A stretch of 64,000 nucleotides of DNA from Clostridium folliculivorans (lineage in GTDB: Bacteria > Bacillota > Clostridia > Clostridiales > Clostridiaceae): contig NZ_BQXY01000002.1 in the NCBI RefSeq assembly GCF_024341905.1, positions 558,001 through 622,000 of the forward strand, read 5' to 3'. Shown here piece after piece: positions 8,544 through 17,416 of the stretch (positions are counted from its first letter, which is position 1; the number at the start of each line of letters is the position of its first letter). The notes under the pieces were generated by a model that saw only the letters and a program-made list of their open reading frames with translations, was not told the DNA's origin and did not search any database. Position numbers and translations under genes: made by a program.

Positions 8544-8762
8544 ATGTTGAAAAACCAAAGTTTAGATATACACTTTTTATACTATCATCTTATGTATTAA
8601 ACAAATGTTGATACTATTACGCGCCACTTTTACTATAATTCTATAAACCACAATTATAATTTACTTTCCCAATACCCGTATAGCTTGTCCTTAAAGAACC
8701 CATTAACAACATTTATTTAATACAGAACATAAGGCTTTTTTAATAGCAGCATTTTAATGCAT

Positions 8763-8812
8763 AAAAAAACCATACATACTTAGGCTTGTTAACCTTTATA
8801 TGCATGGTTTTT
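8763..8812 (-). terminator. Terminator of the AAA+ operon
   Basis: On the minus strand AAAACCATGCATATAAAGG pairs with CCTAAGTATGTATGGTTTT and is followed by seven U. It lies downstream of the 8901 gene. No gene is visible in 8544-8762. Confidence 0.75.
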
Positions 8813-8900
8813 AAGTTTATATATAGCTGATTCTATTGTTTTTAATGATCTCAATCAGATTATATTATATGAGGTCTAGAAATCAATTAGCGAAAATATA

Positions 8901-9092
8901 TCACTTCTCATCAAAATCCTTTTTAACTACTGCAAACGAAATTAATATAGCAGAAATTAAAATCAATATTCCTTTTATTACAATCTCCCAAATACTTTTG
9001 GTTATAGACGGCAAACCTACTGATAATATTAACAGAGTTAGTCCAGCTAAAAATATTGTTTTCTTTAGTGATTTTTTCTTTTTATCTACCAT
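8901..9092 (-). CDS. Small two-helix membrane protein
   Basis: A 63-aa protein with a basic N-terminus (MVDKKKKSLKK), two hydrophobic segments at about 12-30 and 35-55 separated by PSITKS, and a charged tail KKDFDEK. AAAGGA lies 8 nt before the ATG, and it sits between the 9198 gene and an operon-type terminator, so I take it as the last gene of the AAA+ operon. I recognise no family. A 100-aa frame on the other strand overlaps it, but has no ribosome binding site and poor composition. Confidence 0.6.
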   Translation of the reverse strand: MVDKKKKSLKKTIFLAGLTLLILSVGLPSITKSIWEIVIKGILILISAILISFAVVKKDFDEK

Positions 9093-9197
9093 GTTAAAAA
9101 TCCTTTTATTTCTTTATTTTGTTCTTTATAAAAGTTAAACCGGTATAAACAACTAAGTAACACACCATAAATAAACCAAAATCTTCCCAAAAGGCTA

Positions 9198-9968
9198 CTA
9201 CTCAGCACTCTTTATAGTATAAGTGTTTGCAGCATTTAAAGGTACAGTATTAAGGTAGGTTTCTCCCGTTTTACTAAAGGTTACTCCGTAGGTTATTCCG
9301 TTATTACTTCCATCTCTAATTCCTCTTACTTGAATTACAGCCTTATCTGGCACTGAAACTTTAACTGGTTTATGTCTTATGGAGAAAGCTTCACCTTGAG
9401 GTGATCCATCCACAAAAACCTGAACATAATCTCCATCTTCTTTATCAACAAAGTTCCAAATAGAAAGTTCAATTTTTCCATAGCTTTTCCCTGTATCTAC
9501 AGTAAAGTCTTTTGCATCTAGTTTCACACTATTCTTACTTAACATCTCTCCAGCATTAATCCCATCTAGCTTACCTGATACAAGGTTAGGCTTATAATTT
9601 GCAGCACCGGCTCTTCCAAAGAAGCCAGTGTAAACTACAGCTACTATTGCAAGTATTCCAACTGCCATTCTGAAACTCTTCATTGCTGGGGTTATATAAT
9701 CATTTTTCTTTTCTTTCTCTTCAATTCTTTTATATTGTGATTCTGCACTTAATGGCTCATCACTTACTGGTTGTTCATTAGTATCATCTTCATATTCTTC
9801 TTCAGGTGTAATGTCTTCTTTTATATTCTCTTCATTTAATGGTTTTTCATTATTATATCGTATACTAAGTAACTCATCCTCATTATCTTTACGAATTTTA
9901 TTCGATACTTTTTTAGCATTAAAAACATCAGCTTCTTTATTTACATCATCTTCTCTAAATTGCTTCAT
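9198..9968 (-). CDS. Membrane-anchored protein with extracytoplasmic beta domain (AAA+ operon)
   Basis: A 256-aa protein. The first ~95 residues are cytoplasmic-like and highly acidic (EEEYEDDTNEQPVSDEP). One membrane helix follows at about 100-120 (FRMAVGILAIVAVVYTGFF). The remaining ~135 residues are predicted outside, beta-rich (KIELSIWNFVDKEDGDYVQV, VKVSVPDKAVIQVRGIRDGS). I do not recognise a family. The start is the ATG at 9968 with GGGAGGGG 5-7 nt upstream; a GTG 15 nt earlier lies inside that ribosome binding site. It follows the 9987 gene by 18 nt, so it is part of the AAA+ operon. Confidence 0.75.
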   Translation of the reverse strand: MKQFREDDVNKEADVFNAKKVSNKIRKDNEDELLSIRYNNEKPLNEENIKEDITPEEEYEDDTNEQPVSDEPLSAESQYKRIEEKEKKNDYITPAMKSFRMAVGILAIVAVVYTGFFGRAGAANYKPNLVSGKLDGINAGEMLSKNSVKLDAKDFTVDTGKSYGKIELSIWNFVDKEDGDYVQVFVDGSPQGEAFSIRHKPVKVSVPDKAVIQVRGIRDGSNNGITYGVTFSKTGETYLNTVPLNAANTYTIKSAE

Positions 9969-9986
9969 AATATCCCCTCCCACTAA

Positions 9987-10472
9987 CTAAGCTTTTGTGC
10001 TATAGTTTTGCATTCTTTCTTCAGGCTTTGGCATGAAGTTTGTAATTGGCTTTTTGGAGTAATATATAGAAACAAACACTCTCCAAAGCACCAATGATAA
10101 TACAAATACAGCTATTCCAAGCTTTTGTCTTCCTGGATCTAAGGTAATATGACTCCAATTTAAAACGTCAGTGCCTATTGCTATAAATAAATTAGCTATT
10201 ATTAGATATTTAATTGTCTCAAATAAAGACGGAAACGCGAAATATATTCTTCTCAAATTTCTAAATCTAAGTGATAAATAGGTTAAAACTACAACAGAAA
10301 TCATGACATTAATATAATCACTAGTTACTGAATATCCAGAACTAATTATCTTTATCGCACTAGATATAGCCATTAAAGGTGTAAAAATAAGTAATAGTAA
10401 AACTATAGGTATAAATATTACCCCAAAGGCAATTGCCACTAAATTACTTATAAGTTTATAGATTGTTCCCAT
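9987..10472 (-). CDS. Four-helix integral membrane protein (AAA+ operon)
   Basis: A 161-aa protein with about four hydrophobic segments (near 8-38, 45-66, 80-100 and 115-135), a basic patch RFRNLRRIY between the second and third helices, and a charged C-terminal tail. I recognise no family. The start has GGAGGG 7 nt upstream, and it begins 12 nt after the AAA+ gene stop, indicating cotranscription and probably a membrane partner of the ATPase. Confidence 0.75.
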   Translation of the reverse strand: MGTIYKLISNLVAIAFGVIFIPIVLLLLIFTPLMAISSAIKIISSGYSVTSDYINVMISVVVLTYLSLRFRNLRRIYFAFPSLFETIKYLIIANLFIAIGTDVLNWSHITLDPGRQKLGIAVFVLSLVLWRVFVSIYYSKKPITNFMPKPEERMQNYSTKA

Positions 10473-10484
10473 ATTATCACCCTC

Positions 10485-13400
10485 CTATAAACTCACTGCA
10501 GAAACATCGACTTCTTCTATAGTCACAAGATGTTCTTTAGTTAAGTTTTCAATATTTTCAAGTCTTACCGCTTGGTTTCTAACTGCTTTTTCAAATAAGT
10601 TCCTTACATATCTTCCGTTTCCAAAAGCAGAAACCTTTGAAGCATCCTCAAATATTGTCTTCATTTTATTTCTTGCAGCTTCAGTAAGTACATAGCCCTT
10701 ATTTCTAAATACAATATCTGCAATATCTAAAAGATCTTGTACTGAGTAATCTTTGAATTCTATTATATTTGCAAATCTTGATTTTAGGCCTGGATTTACT
10801 TCTAGGAAGTTGTCCATATCTTCACTATAACCAGCAAGTATAACTAAAAGATTTTCTCTGTTATCATCCATACCTTTAACCAAAGTATCAATAGCTTCCT
10901 TACCAAATCCGCTGTTGCTACCGGCATCTTGCGCTAGAGCATAAGCTTCATCAATAAATAATATACCACCTAAAGCAGCATCTATCTTTTCCTTAGTCTT
11001 TATAGCAGTTTGACCAACATATCCAGCAACTAAGCCACTTCTATCTGTTTCCACAAACTTTTTATCTTTTAAAACTCCAAGACTATATAAAACTTCACCT
11101 ATGATTCTTGCCATAGTAGTCTTACCAGTACCAGGATTACCCTTAAAGATCATATGAAGAGTTTGTGAATCATCAGATGGAAGCCCTAAAGCCTTTCTTT
11201 GTTTCTTTATTCTAAGCTGAGCTTGAAGACTTCTCACAAAGTCCTTAACCTCTTCAAGTCCTATTACATCTTTTAATTTAGCTTCTAAATCAAAGCTTTC
11301 ATTTTGTGCTGTACTAACTCCAAAATCCTCTTCTGTTAACAGCACTACTGCTTTTTCATCGAAGTCTTCTAAATCTGCAATTCTTGATGATTGGGTCCTT
11401 ATAGCTTTTTCAACTATATTCCTAACCATTCTTCCATTACCAGCCTGTGCTCCGCCTTTTCTCTTTTCTTCATCTATAGAAGTTCTAAGTTCATCTTCAG
11501 CATTACCTGCAAGTACAAAACCTTTTCCTTTTATCATAGATTTACCTATTAATAAAAGTTCATCTAAGTTATAGTCTGAGAAACTAATCTTCAGTGGAAA
11601 TCTAGATTTCAGTCCAGAGTTTGTATCTAGAAACTCTCCCATTTCCTTGTCGTATCCTGCAAGTATTACTATGATATCCTCCCTAAAATCCTCTACAAGT
11701 TTTACAAGTACATCTACAGCTTCTTTTCCTAAAGGATCATTTTCTGAAGACATGATTGCATAAGCTTCATCTATAAATAGGACTCCTCCTAAAGCTGATT
11801 TAAATACTTCAGTAGCCTTCTTTGTGGATTCTCCTGAGTACTGACCTACAAGTCCACTTCTATCAGTTTCTATAACTTGACCAGATTTTAATATACCCAT
11901 TTTTTTCATCAAGTCAGCAATAAGTCTTGCCACTGTAGTTTTTCCTGTACCAGGATTTCCAGTGAAAATCATATTTAAAGATTGAGATGATTCCACATTA
12001 ATTCCAAGTTTCTTTCTCTTTTCCTTAGCAATAAGCTGCTTTTCTAAATCTCTAACAAAGTTTTTAACTTCATTTAATCCAATTACCTTTGAAAGTTCAG
12101 CTTCTAAATCAAAGTCAACCTTTTTATCAAATCCAAAATCACTTACGGTAAGGGTATTCATATCATCTTTGCTTATATCTTTTGTATCTATTGCTGCCAG
12201 TCTCTTTGACTGATTTGCAATAGCCTGCTCTATTATATTTCTAGCAAGTCTCCCATTTCCGCTATCGTTTTTACCCTTTATCTGTTTTCCTTCATATAAA
12301 GTTATAAGCTGCTCATCTAATGCTTCTTCAAATTTATACCCATTAGACTTTGCAAGTACTTTAGAAATTTGCAAAAGTTCCTTCGGAGTATAATCTGGAA
12401 ACTCAACATTATGATTAAATCTTGATTTAAGTCCACTATTAGTCTTTAAGAAATCTTCCATTTCTTTTGTATAACCTGCAAGTATAACAACTAGGTTGTC
12501 TCTATTATCCTCTACAGCTTTTACAAGACTGTCTACTGCTTCTATACCAAATACATCATTATTATCTCTTGCTAATGAATAGGCTTCATCTATAAACAAT
12601 ACCCCACCCATAGCTGAGTTTACCTTGGCCATAGTCTTCTGAGCAGTTTCCCCTACATATTGCCCTACTAAATCATTTCTTGAAACTTCTACTAAATGGC
12701 CGCTGCTTAAATATCCCAAAGCCTTTAGATATCTAGCCATAATTCTAGCCATTGTTGTTTTTCCTGTGCCAGGATTACCTGTAAATATCATATGAAGAGA
12801 TATTTTTGCTTCACTAGCCCCTTGATTCTTTCTAAGGTTCTGTACCTTTATATTATCCTGTAAAGTTTTTATAAATGTCTTTACACTATCTAATCCGATG
12901 ACATTATCGAGCTCTTTATTTAATTCTTCAATTCCTTCTGTATCTGCCTTTTTAATAACAGATGCCAGCTGAGTCTTTTCTGATCCACTATTTAATATCA
13001 ATGTGTTGTCTTCTTCACTTAAATAATAAGCTTTATCTTTTGAAATCTTCTTTGTTAATTGTAATTCAACCATTGGTGCATATATATTTTCTTCAACATA
13101 AGCTTTTAAAGAATGAGCACCTTCAGACTTGCTTGAATTTTTCACTACATGTTTTAACACACTTTCCTTGAAATCTATATTAATACCCAAATTATTATTT
13201 ATTTTCACTTTATAATCTTCTAAAATTGCTTTTGTAATTATTGAAAGGTTTGCATCAGTAAGCGCAATAGTACTTATTATGTCATAAACCTTCTGCATAA
13301 ACTTGCTTGAGAACATAGTTCTAATTTTTTCTTCACTTTTTTCAGTAATGAAAACTAGGTATTTCCCGTTGGCTTGAATTTCATCGGTAGTATTTAATGT

Positions 13401-14306
13401 AAGATTACCTTTACCTGTTACATCTATCATAGAATCTGTTTGATCCATATATCTTTTGTTAAGCTTCAATTTTTCATCAATTACAAGCTTTGTAATTGTA
13501 TCTAAAACACTTGCGTGACACTTATCAAAATTATCAAAAACCACCACTGGTTCTTGTCCATAAAGTCCATTATAAAGATCAGTTAAGAATAAATTATCAG
13601 CATCTTTTTCAAGCTTATAGTTAGCTAAATCTAAAGTGAAAACTCCTGACTTCTTTAAAACCTTTTCTTCCTTTAAAAACCTTGTTATAGCCTTTACAGA
13701 AAGATGCTTACCTGATCCCTTAGGTCCTGTTAGGAATATTGTATTTTTAACTCCATCAGTATCTCCATAAACAAAAGGCCTTTTAAATGCAACGCAAAGT
13801 CTGCTTATATACTCTTTCTGCCCTAGAACATAATCTGAAAGAGTATGTTCTACATTATCAAAAGCTTTATCAAGCTCATCTCTAGTTTTATCTACTTTCG
13901 AAGCAGAAACACTATTGCTTTCTGTGTTTAATACAGTATTAGTAGTATTTGTTGCTTTAGTATTAGCGACGTTATTGATGCTTTTAGATACACTATTTAT
14001 AGCCTCTGTTGTATTCTTAGCCATCTCTTTAACTACATTCTTGCTTGACCCTACAGAATTTTCAACATGATTAATGGCTTGTTCAGTGGACTTTACAGCA
14101 TTGGAAACTGTTTGAGCAGCTTTTTTTCCTACAGTACTTGTTGCATTTGTAACTGATTTGCTTGCTGCCTTTTGGCTTTTCTTAAACATTTCTTTATTTA
14201 GGATACCGTTTTCTTTTATGTAATCTACAACTTGAATTTCTGGAAATAAAATTCTCAACATATTTGTTGGCTTTAATGGTTCTTTATTTGAATTATTTTT
14301 TGCCAA
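10485..14306 (-). CDS. Four-module AAA+ ATPase with three CbxX/SpoVK-type domains
   Basis: A 1273-aa cytoplasmic protein. Residues 1-155 are low-complexity helical repeats rich in Ala/Asn/Val/Ser with no ATPase motifs. Residues about 155-430 form a divergent Clp-like AAA module with P-loop GPKGSGKH but a Walker B reading VVVFDNFDKCH, where the usual DE is DN, so hydrolysis is doubtful. Three CbxX/CfxQ (SpoVK, EccA-like) modules follow at about 460-720, 745-1010 and 1020-1273, each with GNPGTGKTT, LFIDEAY and an ILAGY...GLKSRF sensor region. The start is TTG with GGGGGAG 6 nt upstream. Proteins of this family remodel partners such as Rubisco or type VII secretion substrates; the partner here is unknown. 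It is first in an operon with three membrane proteins. Confidence 0.9.
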   Translation of the reverse strand: MAKNNSNKEPLKPTNMLRILFPEIQVVDYIKENGILNKEMFKKSQKAASKSVTNATSTVGKKAAQTVSNAVKSTEQAINHVENSVGSSKNVVKEMAKNTTEAINSVSKSINNVANTKATNTTNTVLNTESNSVSASKVDKTRDELDKAFDNVEHTLSDYVLGQKEYISRLCVAFKRPFVYGDTDGVKNTIFLTGPKGSGKHLSVKAITRFLKEEKVLKKSGVFTLDLANYKLEKDADNLFLTDLYNGLYGQEPVVVFDNFDKCHASVLDTITKLVIDEKLKLNKRYMDQTDSMIDVTGKGNLTLNTTDEIQANGKYLVFITEKSEEKIRTMFSSKFMQKVYDIISTIALTDANLSIITKAILEDYKVKINNNLGINIDFKESVLKHVVKNSSKSEGAHSLKAYVEENIYAPMVELQLTKKISKDKAYYLSEEDNTLILNSGSEKTQLASVIKKADTEGIEELNKELDNVIGLDSVKTFIKTLQDNIKVQNLRKNQGASEAKISLHMIFTGNPGTGKTTMARIMARYLKALGYLSSGHLVEVSRNDLVGQYVGETAQKTMAKVNSAMGGVLFIDEAYSLARDNNDVFGIEAVDSLVKAVEDNRDNLVVILAGYTKEMEDFLKTNSGLKSRFNHNVEFPDYTPKELLQISKVLAKSNGYKFEEALDEQLITLYEGKQIKGKNDSGNGRLARNIIEQAIANQSKRLAAIDTKDISKDDMNTLTVSDFGFDKKVDFDLEAELSKVIGLNEVKNFVRDLEKQLIAKEKRKKLGINVESSQSLNMIFTGNPGTGKTTVARLIADLMKKMGILKSGQVIETDRSGLVGQYSGESTKKATEVFKSALGGVLFIDEAYAIMSSENDPLGKEAVDVLVKLVEDFREDIIVILAGYDKEMGEFLDTNSGLKSRFPLKISFSDYNLDELLLIGKSMIKGKGFVLAGNAEDELRTSIDEEKRKGGAQAGNGRMVRNIVEKAIRTQSSRIADLEDFDEKAVVLLTEEDFGVSTAQNESFDLEAKLKDVIGLEEVKDFVRSLQAQLRIKKQRKALGLPSDDSQTLHMIFKGNPGTGKTTMARIIGEVLYSLGVLKDKKFVETDRSGLVAGYVGQTAIKTKEKIDAALGGILFIDEAYALAQDAGSNSGFGKEAIDTLVKGMDDNRENLLVILAGYSEDMDNFLEVNPGLKSRFANIIEFKDYSVQDLLDIADIVFRNKGYVLTEAARNKMKTIFEDASKVSAFGNGRYVRNLFEKAVRNQAVRLENIENLTKEHLVTIEEVDVSAVSL

Positions 14307-14453
14307 TCGTAACTCCCCCAGTTCTATCCATGATTACTAATTATATCATAAATTTTGCCATAATATACAAACTTAAATTTACAAATTATGTGTTACAAAA
14401 ATTATCATTCAACTATTTTTTAGAGCGAAATTTATATAATTTCATATACAGTG

Positions 14454-14504
14454 AAAAGGTAGATATAAAGAGAAACTTATCTTTCCCTCTATATCTACCT
14501 TTTT
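14454..14504 (-). terminator. Terminator of the HAD phosphatase gene
   Basis: Long stem AAAGGTAGATATA / TATATCTACCTTT with an inner AGAG/CTCT, between the HAD gene stop and the AAA+ gene start. The minus-strand U-tract is four bases. Confidence 0.6.
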
Positions 14505-14572
14505 AAGTTGTACTACTTGAATCAGAAACCTATTTTCAAAATTCCTCTTTCTTATATATGTAATTCTTTAAA

Positions 14573-15262
14573 CTATCCGTTAATTATATCCTTCAGCTCA
14601 TTAAGACTTTTTATTTCATATGTTGGCTTTATGTCTGATGTGTTTTGAATTTCACCTGGATTATACCAGCATGTATCGATTCCAGCATTTACACCACCCC
14701 TTATATCAGAACTTAAGCTATCTCCAACCATAAGAACTTTACTCTTATCAGTGTACTTTAGATTATTTAATGCTAGCTCAAATATCCTCGGATCTGGTTT
14801 AGCAACCTTAACTTCTTCTGATATTACCACATCTTGAAAATATTTTGCTATAGCAGATTTTTTTATTCTGCCATTCTGAACATCTGTTAATCCATTTGTA
14901 ACTATTGCCAACTTATAGTCTTTATACAAACTTTCTACAAGTGACTCACTATCCTCAAATAAGAATGATGCATTAGCTAGATGTTTCATATATGACTTAG
15001 CAAATTCAATTTCGTCAAAAGTAACTTCTAATTTATTTGATAGTCTCTTAAATCTTTCTACCTTTAATTTTTCTTGTGTGATAAGGCCCTCTTCAAACTC
15101 TTTCCATATAGCTGTATTTATTTCACTATATATTTTCAAATGATGGTTTTCATCATATTCAATATCAAATTCAATCATAGCGTTTTTAAAAGCTTCTCTT
15201 TCAGACTTTCTAAAATCAAAAAGTGTCTCATCTGCATCAAATATTATAACTTCGTATTTCAT
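14573..15262 (-). CDS. HAD-superfamily hydrolase, YjjG/YfnB-like pyrimidine nucleotidase
   Basis: A 229-aa haloacid dehalogenase-like phosphatase. Motif I is IIFDADETLFDF with the nucleophilic Asp, motif II LAIVTNG, the motif III Lys in VAKPDPRIF, and motif IV VGDSLSSDIRGG. DADETLFDF is typical of the YjjG/YfnB noncanonical pyrimidine 5'-nucleotidases that clean the nucleotide pool. A helical cap spans about 15-95. AGGGGG lies 6 nt before the ATG. Two 17-bp direct repeats are about 90 bp upstream. Confidence 0.88.
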   Translation of the reverse strand: MKYEVIIFDADETLFDFRKSEREAFKNAMIEFDIEYDENHHLKIYSEINTAIWKEFEEGLITQEKLKVERFKRLSNKLEVTFDEIEFAKSYMKHLANASFLFEDSESLVESLYKDYKLAIVTNGLTDVQNGRIKKSAIAKYFQDVVISEEVKVAKPDPRIFELALNNLKYTDKSKVLMVGDSLSSDIRGGVNAGIDTCWYNPGEIQNTSDIKPTYEIKSLNELKDIING

Positions 15263-15349
15263 ATCGTTTCCCCCTAATATATGTTATTATTCTAATAAAA
15301 TCTAACTGATTTTTATTTATCTAAGTTTTGTAGAATAGAGCTAGGATAT

Positions 15350-15383
15350 CTATTTCAGTATAACATCTATTTCAATATAACAT
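15350..15383. repeat. Two tandem 17-bp direct repeats
   Basis: CTATTTCAGTATAACAT is followed without a gap by CTATTTCAATATAACAT, one mismatch. They lie upstream of the HAD phosphatase gene and downstream of the YdcZ gene, and may be paired protein-binding sites. Confidence 0.6.
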
Positions 15384-15412
15384 ATAATGAAACAAATATT
15401 GAATATCTTTCT

Positions 15413-15883
15413 TTAGAAATGTGTACCATTAGTTATAGCAATAACATCATTTAGTTTAGTATCAGCTCTTGCATTCAAAATCAAGCCTATAAGAAACAAT
15501 ACACCACCTATTACTTTTCCTTTAGAAAAAACATCTAAATATATATAATCAATGATGGCACTGGCAAACATCTGCCCAATAAATCGCAGTATAACAACAT
15601 AAACTGCAGGTACTTTAGGAACTAAAACATTAAAAATATAAGTTGTCAAAACTCCAATAAACCCACCTATAAAATATGGCAACGGAACTGATCGTATTAA
15701 CTTATATGAAGGAATCGAACTTATCATAAATGTACAAAGAATAACCGAGGAAAGGGTCGCCATTAAATAATTTATAACAACTCCATTTATCATGCCTTCT
15801 TTTTGCGAAAGCTTTCCATTAATCATCATATTAACAACTATATTTATACCTATTAAAAAAGCTAAGAAAACATATAATATCAT
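15413..15883 (-). CDS. DMT-family transporter, YdcZ type (second of pair)
   Basis: A 156-aa integral membrane protein with about five hydrophobic segments, typical of the half-size YdcZ (formerly DUF606) branch of the drug/metabolite transporter superfamily. Features include VVNMMINGKLS after helix 1 and PLPYFIGGFIGV. The start is the ATG at 15883 with GGGGGAG 5 nt upstream; an upstream in-frame start at 15931 has no ribosome binding site. It lies 67 nt after the sister gene and probably forms a heteromeric pair with it. Substrate unknown. Confidence 0.85.
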   Translation of the reverse strand: MILYVFLAFLIGINIVVNMMINGKLSQKEGMINGVVINYLMATLSSVILCTFMISSIPSYKLIRSVPLPYFIGGFIGVLTTYIFNVLVPKVPAVYVVILRFIGQMFASAIIDYIYLDVFSKGKVIGGVLFLIGLILNARADTKLNDVIAITNGTHF

Positions 15884-15950
15884 TATTACTCCCCCAATAC
15901 ATAATAAAATTTCTATTTTTAATTTAAACAATAGCCTAAATAAAATATTT

Positions 15951-16373
15951 TTATATAATAATCATAACAATTGCTCCGAGAGAAATTATTGAAAACCCCA
16001 GTATTTTTTCTTTTCTAAATTTATTTACAGGCATTCCAAAAAGCCCAAAGTGTTCTACTATAATAGACATTACAAGTTGTCCATATAAACTTATACTGCT
16101 AGTCAAAGTTACTCCTATCATTGGGATGCATAAATTATTTAAAAGTATGGTTATAACACCAAGTATACCAGGCAGTAGGAACATTAACTTTATTCCTTTT
16201 AGTTTCGGAAGTCTATTTTTTCTAACAATAGCTATAAGAACAATCGTTATTAGACCTATTGCATGAAATATTAAAGTGCTCATATATGGTCCTATTTCCT
16301 TAGTAACCATCCCATTAAAGAACACCATAATCGCAAGTAACACACCATTAATAAGTGCTATATTTTTATACAT
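15951..16373 (-). CDS. DMT-family transporter, YdcZ type (first of pair)
   Basis: A 140-aa membrane protein with about five hydrophobic segments. It has the family pattern NGVLLAIMVFFNGMVTKEIGP at the N-terminus, LPGILGVITILLNNLCIPMIG, and TLTSSISLYGQLVMSI. AGGGGG lies 8 nt before the ATG. It is divergent from a Crp/Fnr regulator gene with a shared ~100-bp control region, so that regulator probably controls this pair. Confidence 0.87.
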   Translation of the reverse strand: MYKNIALINGVLLAIMVFFNGMVTKEIGPYMSTLIFHAIGLITIVLIAIVRKNRLPKLKGIKLMFLLPGILGVITILLNNLCIPMIGVTLTSSISLYGQLVMSIIVEHFGLFGMPVNKFRKEKILGFSIISLGAIVMIII

Positions 16374-16449
16374 AACTAAATCCCCCTAAACTTTACAATG
16401 CTTTATAAATGCTTTATAAATAATTTATAATATTTATATAAATTCAAAT

Positions 16450-16463
16450 AGGACATTTGTCCT
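16450..16463. promoter_or_regulatory. Palindrome between ydcZ pair and Crp/Fnr gene
   Basis: Perfect 14-bp inverted repeat AGGACA-TT-TGTCCT, 15 bp before the regulator start codon and immediately before its ribosome binding site. It is a good candidate operator for autoregulation and control of the divergent genes. Confidence 0.55.
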
Positions 16464-16477
16464 GCACAGGAGGATTA

Positions 16478-17167
16478 ATGAAAAGATTATTAGATCGTGA
16501 ACTATTAAACTATTATTTTTCAAAAAATAATATTGAAGATATATTTGATAAAGACATAATAAACCACTGCGAGCTACACTTTTATAAAAAAGATGAATTT
16601 GTATTACATTCAGAATCAGAGCTAGAATATCTATATATGCTTGTAGCTGGAAAATTAAAAATCTTTTATCTTTTTGAAAACGGTAAATCAATGCTTCTAA
16701 AATTCTATAAAGATTTTATCTTCATAGGAGATATAGAAATATTAAAAGACAAACCAATTCGCTGCAATGTGGAGGCAGTTGAAGATACTTTTCTTATTGC
16801 AGTACCAGCCAATATAATTAGAAAAGATTATATAAATAATACTAAGTTTCTTCATTATCTTATAGATTCCTTAAGCGAGAAACTTGATTCTACAATTAAT
16901 AATAGTTCCTATAATTTTGTATATCCACTTAGTAATAGACTAGCTAGTTACTTAGTTGAGCATTTAACAGAGGAAGATACTATAATTTTAGATTCAAGCT
17001 TTAAAGAAATTGCTCAATTTTTAGGAACCACCACAAGACATTTAGGGAGAACCTTTAAAGAATTAGAAGCGAAAAATATTATAAGATTGGATATTAAAAC
17101 TGTTTATATTCTAAATAGAATGGAGTTAAAAGAGCTATCTAAGAATACTTTTTTAAAATCTCTTTAG
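16478..17167 (+). CDS. Crp/Fnr family transcriptional regulator
   Basis: A 229-aa regulator. Residues about 20-135 form a cyclic-nucleotide-binding-type beta roll (FVLHSESELEYLYMLVAGKL, FIGDIEIL). The C-terminus has a winged helix with FKEIAQFLGTTTRHLGRTFK as the helix-turn-helix. No Cys cluster is visible at the N-terminus, so it is not an iron-sulfur FNR. The ATG at 16478 has AGGAGG 4 nt upstream; an upstream in-frame start at 16457 would pass through that ribosome binding site. It is divergent from the YdcZ pair, its probable target. Confidence 0.92.
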   Translation: MKRLLDRELLNYYFSKNNIEDIFDKDIINHCELHFYKKDEFVLHSESELEYLYMLVAGKLKIFYLFENGKSMLLKFYKDFIFIGDIEILKDKPIRCNVEAVEDTFLIAVPANIIRKDYINNTKFLHYLIDSLSEKLDSTINNSSYNFVYPLSNRLASYLVEHLTEEDTIILDSSFKEIAQFLGTTTRHLGRTFKELEAKNIIRLDIKTVYILNRMELKELSKNTFLKSL

Positions 17168-17416
17168 AATTTTAATTTATTCATATAATATCTGATTATA
17201 TATTTCAAAACTTCAGGTTCATTTGCTTGAAATATTGATTATGTGTAGCTCAAAAATCTCCATTTTAACATTTATAATTTGAACGTTGTTAAAGTACCAC
17301 ATTGAAATAAGTATTTATCCATGACTAAAAAACTAATGGACAAATTAATATAATTTATGCAACAATGAATAAGTAAAATTTAGCAAACAACTATAGAAGA
17401 TAAGGATGAATTTATT

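Noticed and set aside
8836..9138. Plus-strand 100-aa open frame
   Set aside because: It is antisense to the 8901-9092 gene, has no ribosome binding site and crosses the intergenic region upstream of that gene.
10485..14306. Calling the AAA+ operon a type VII secretion system
   Set aside because: CbxX modules resemble EccA, but no WXG100, EssC/FtsK-type ATPase or other secretion component is present.
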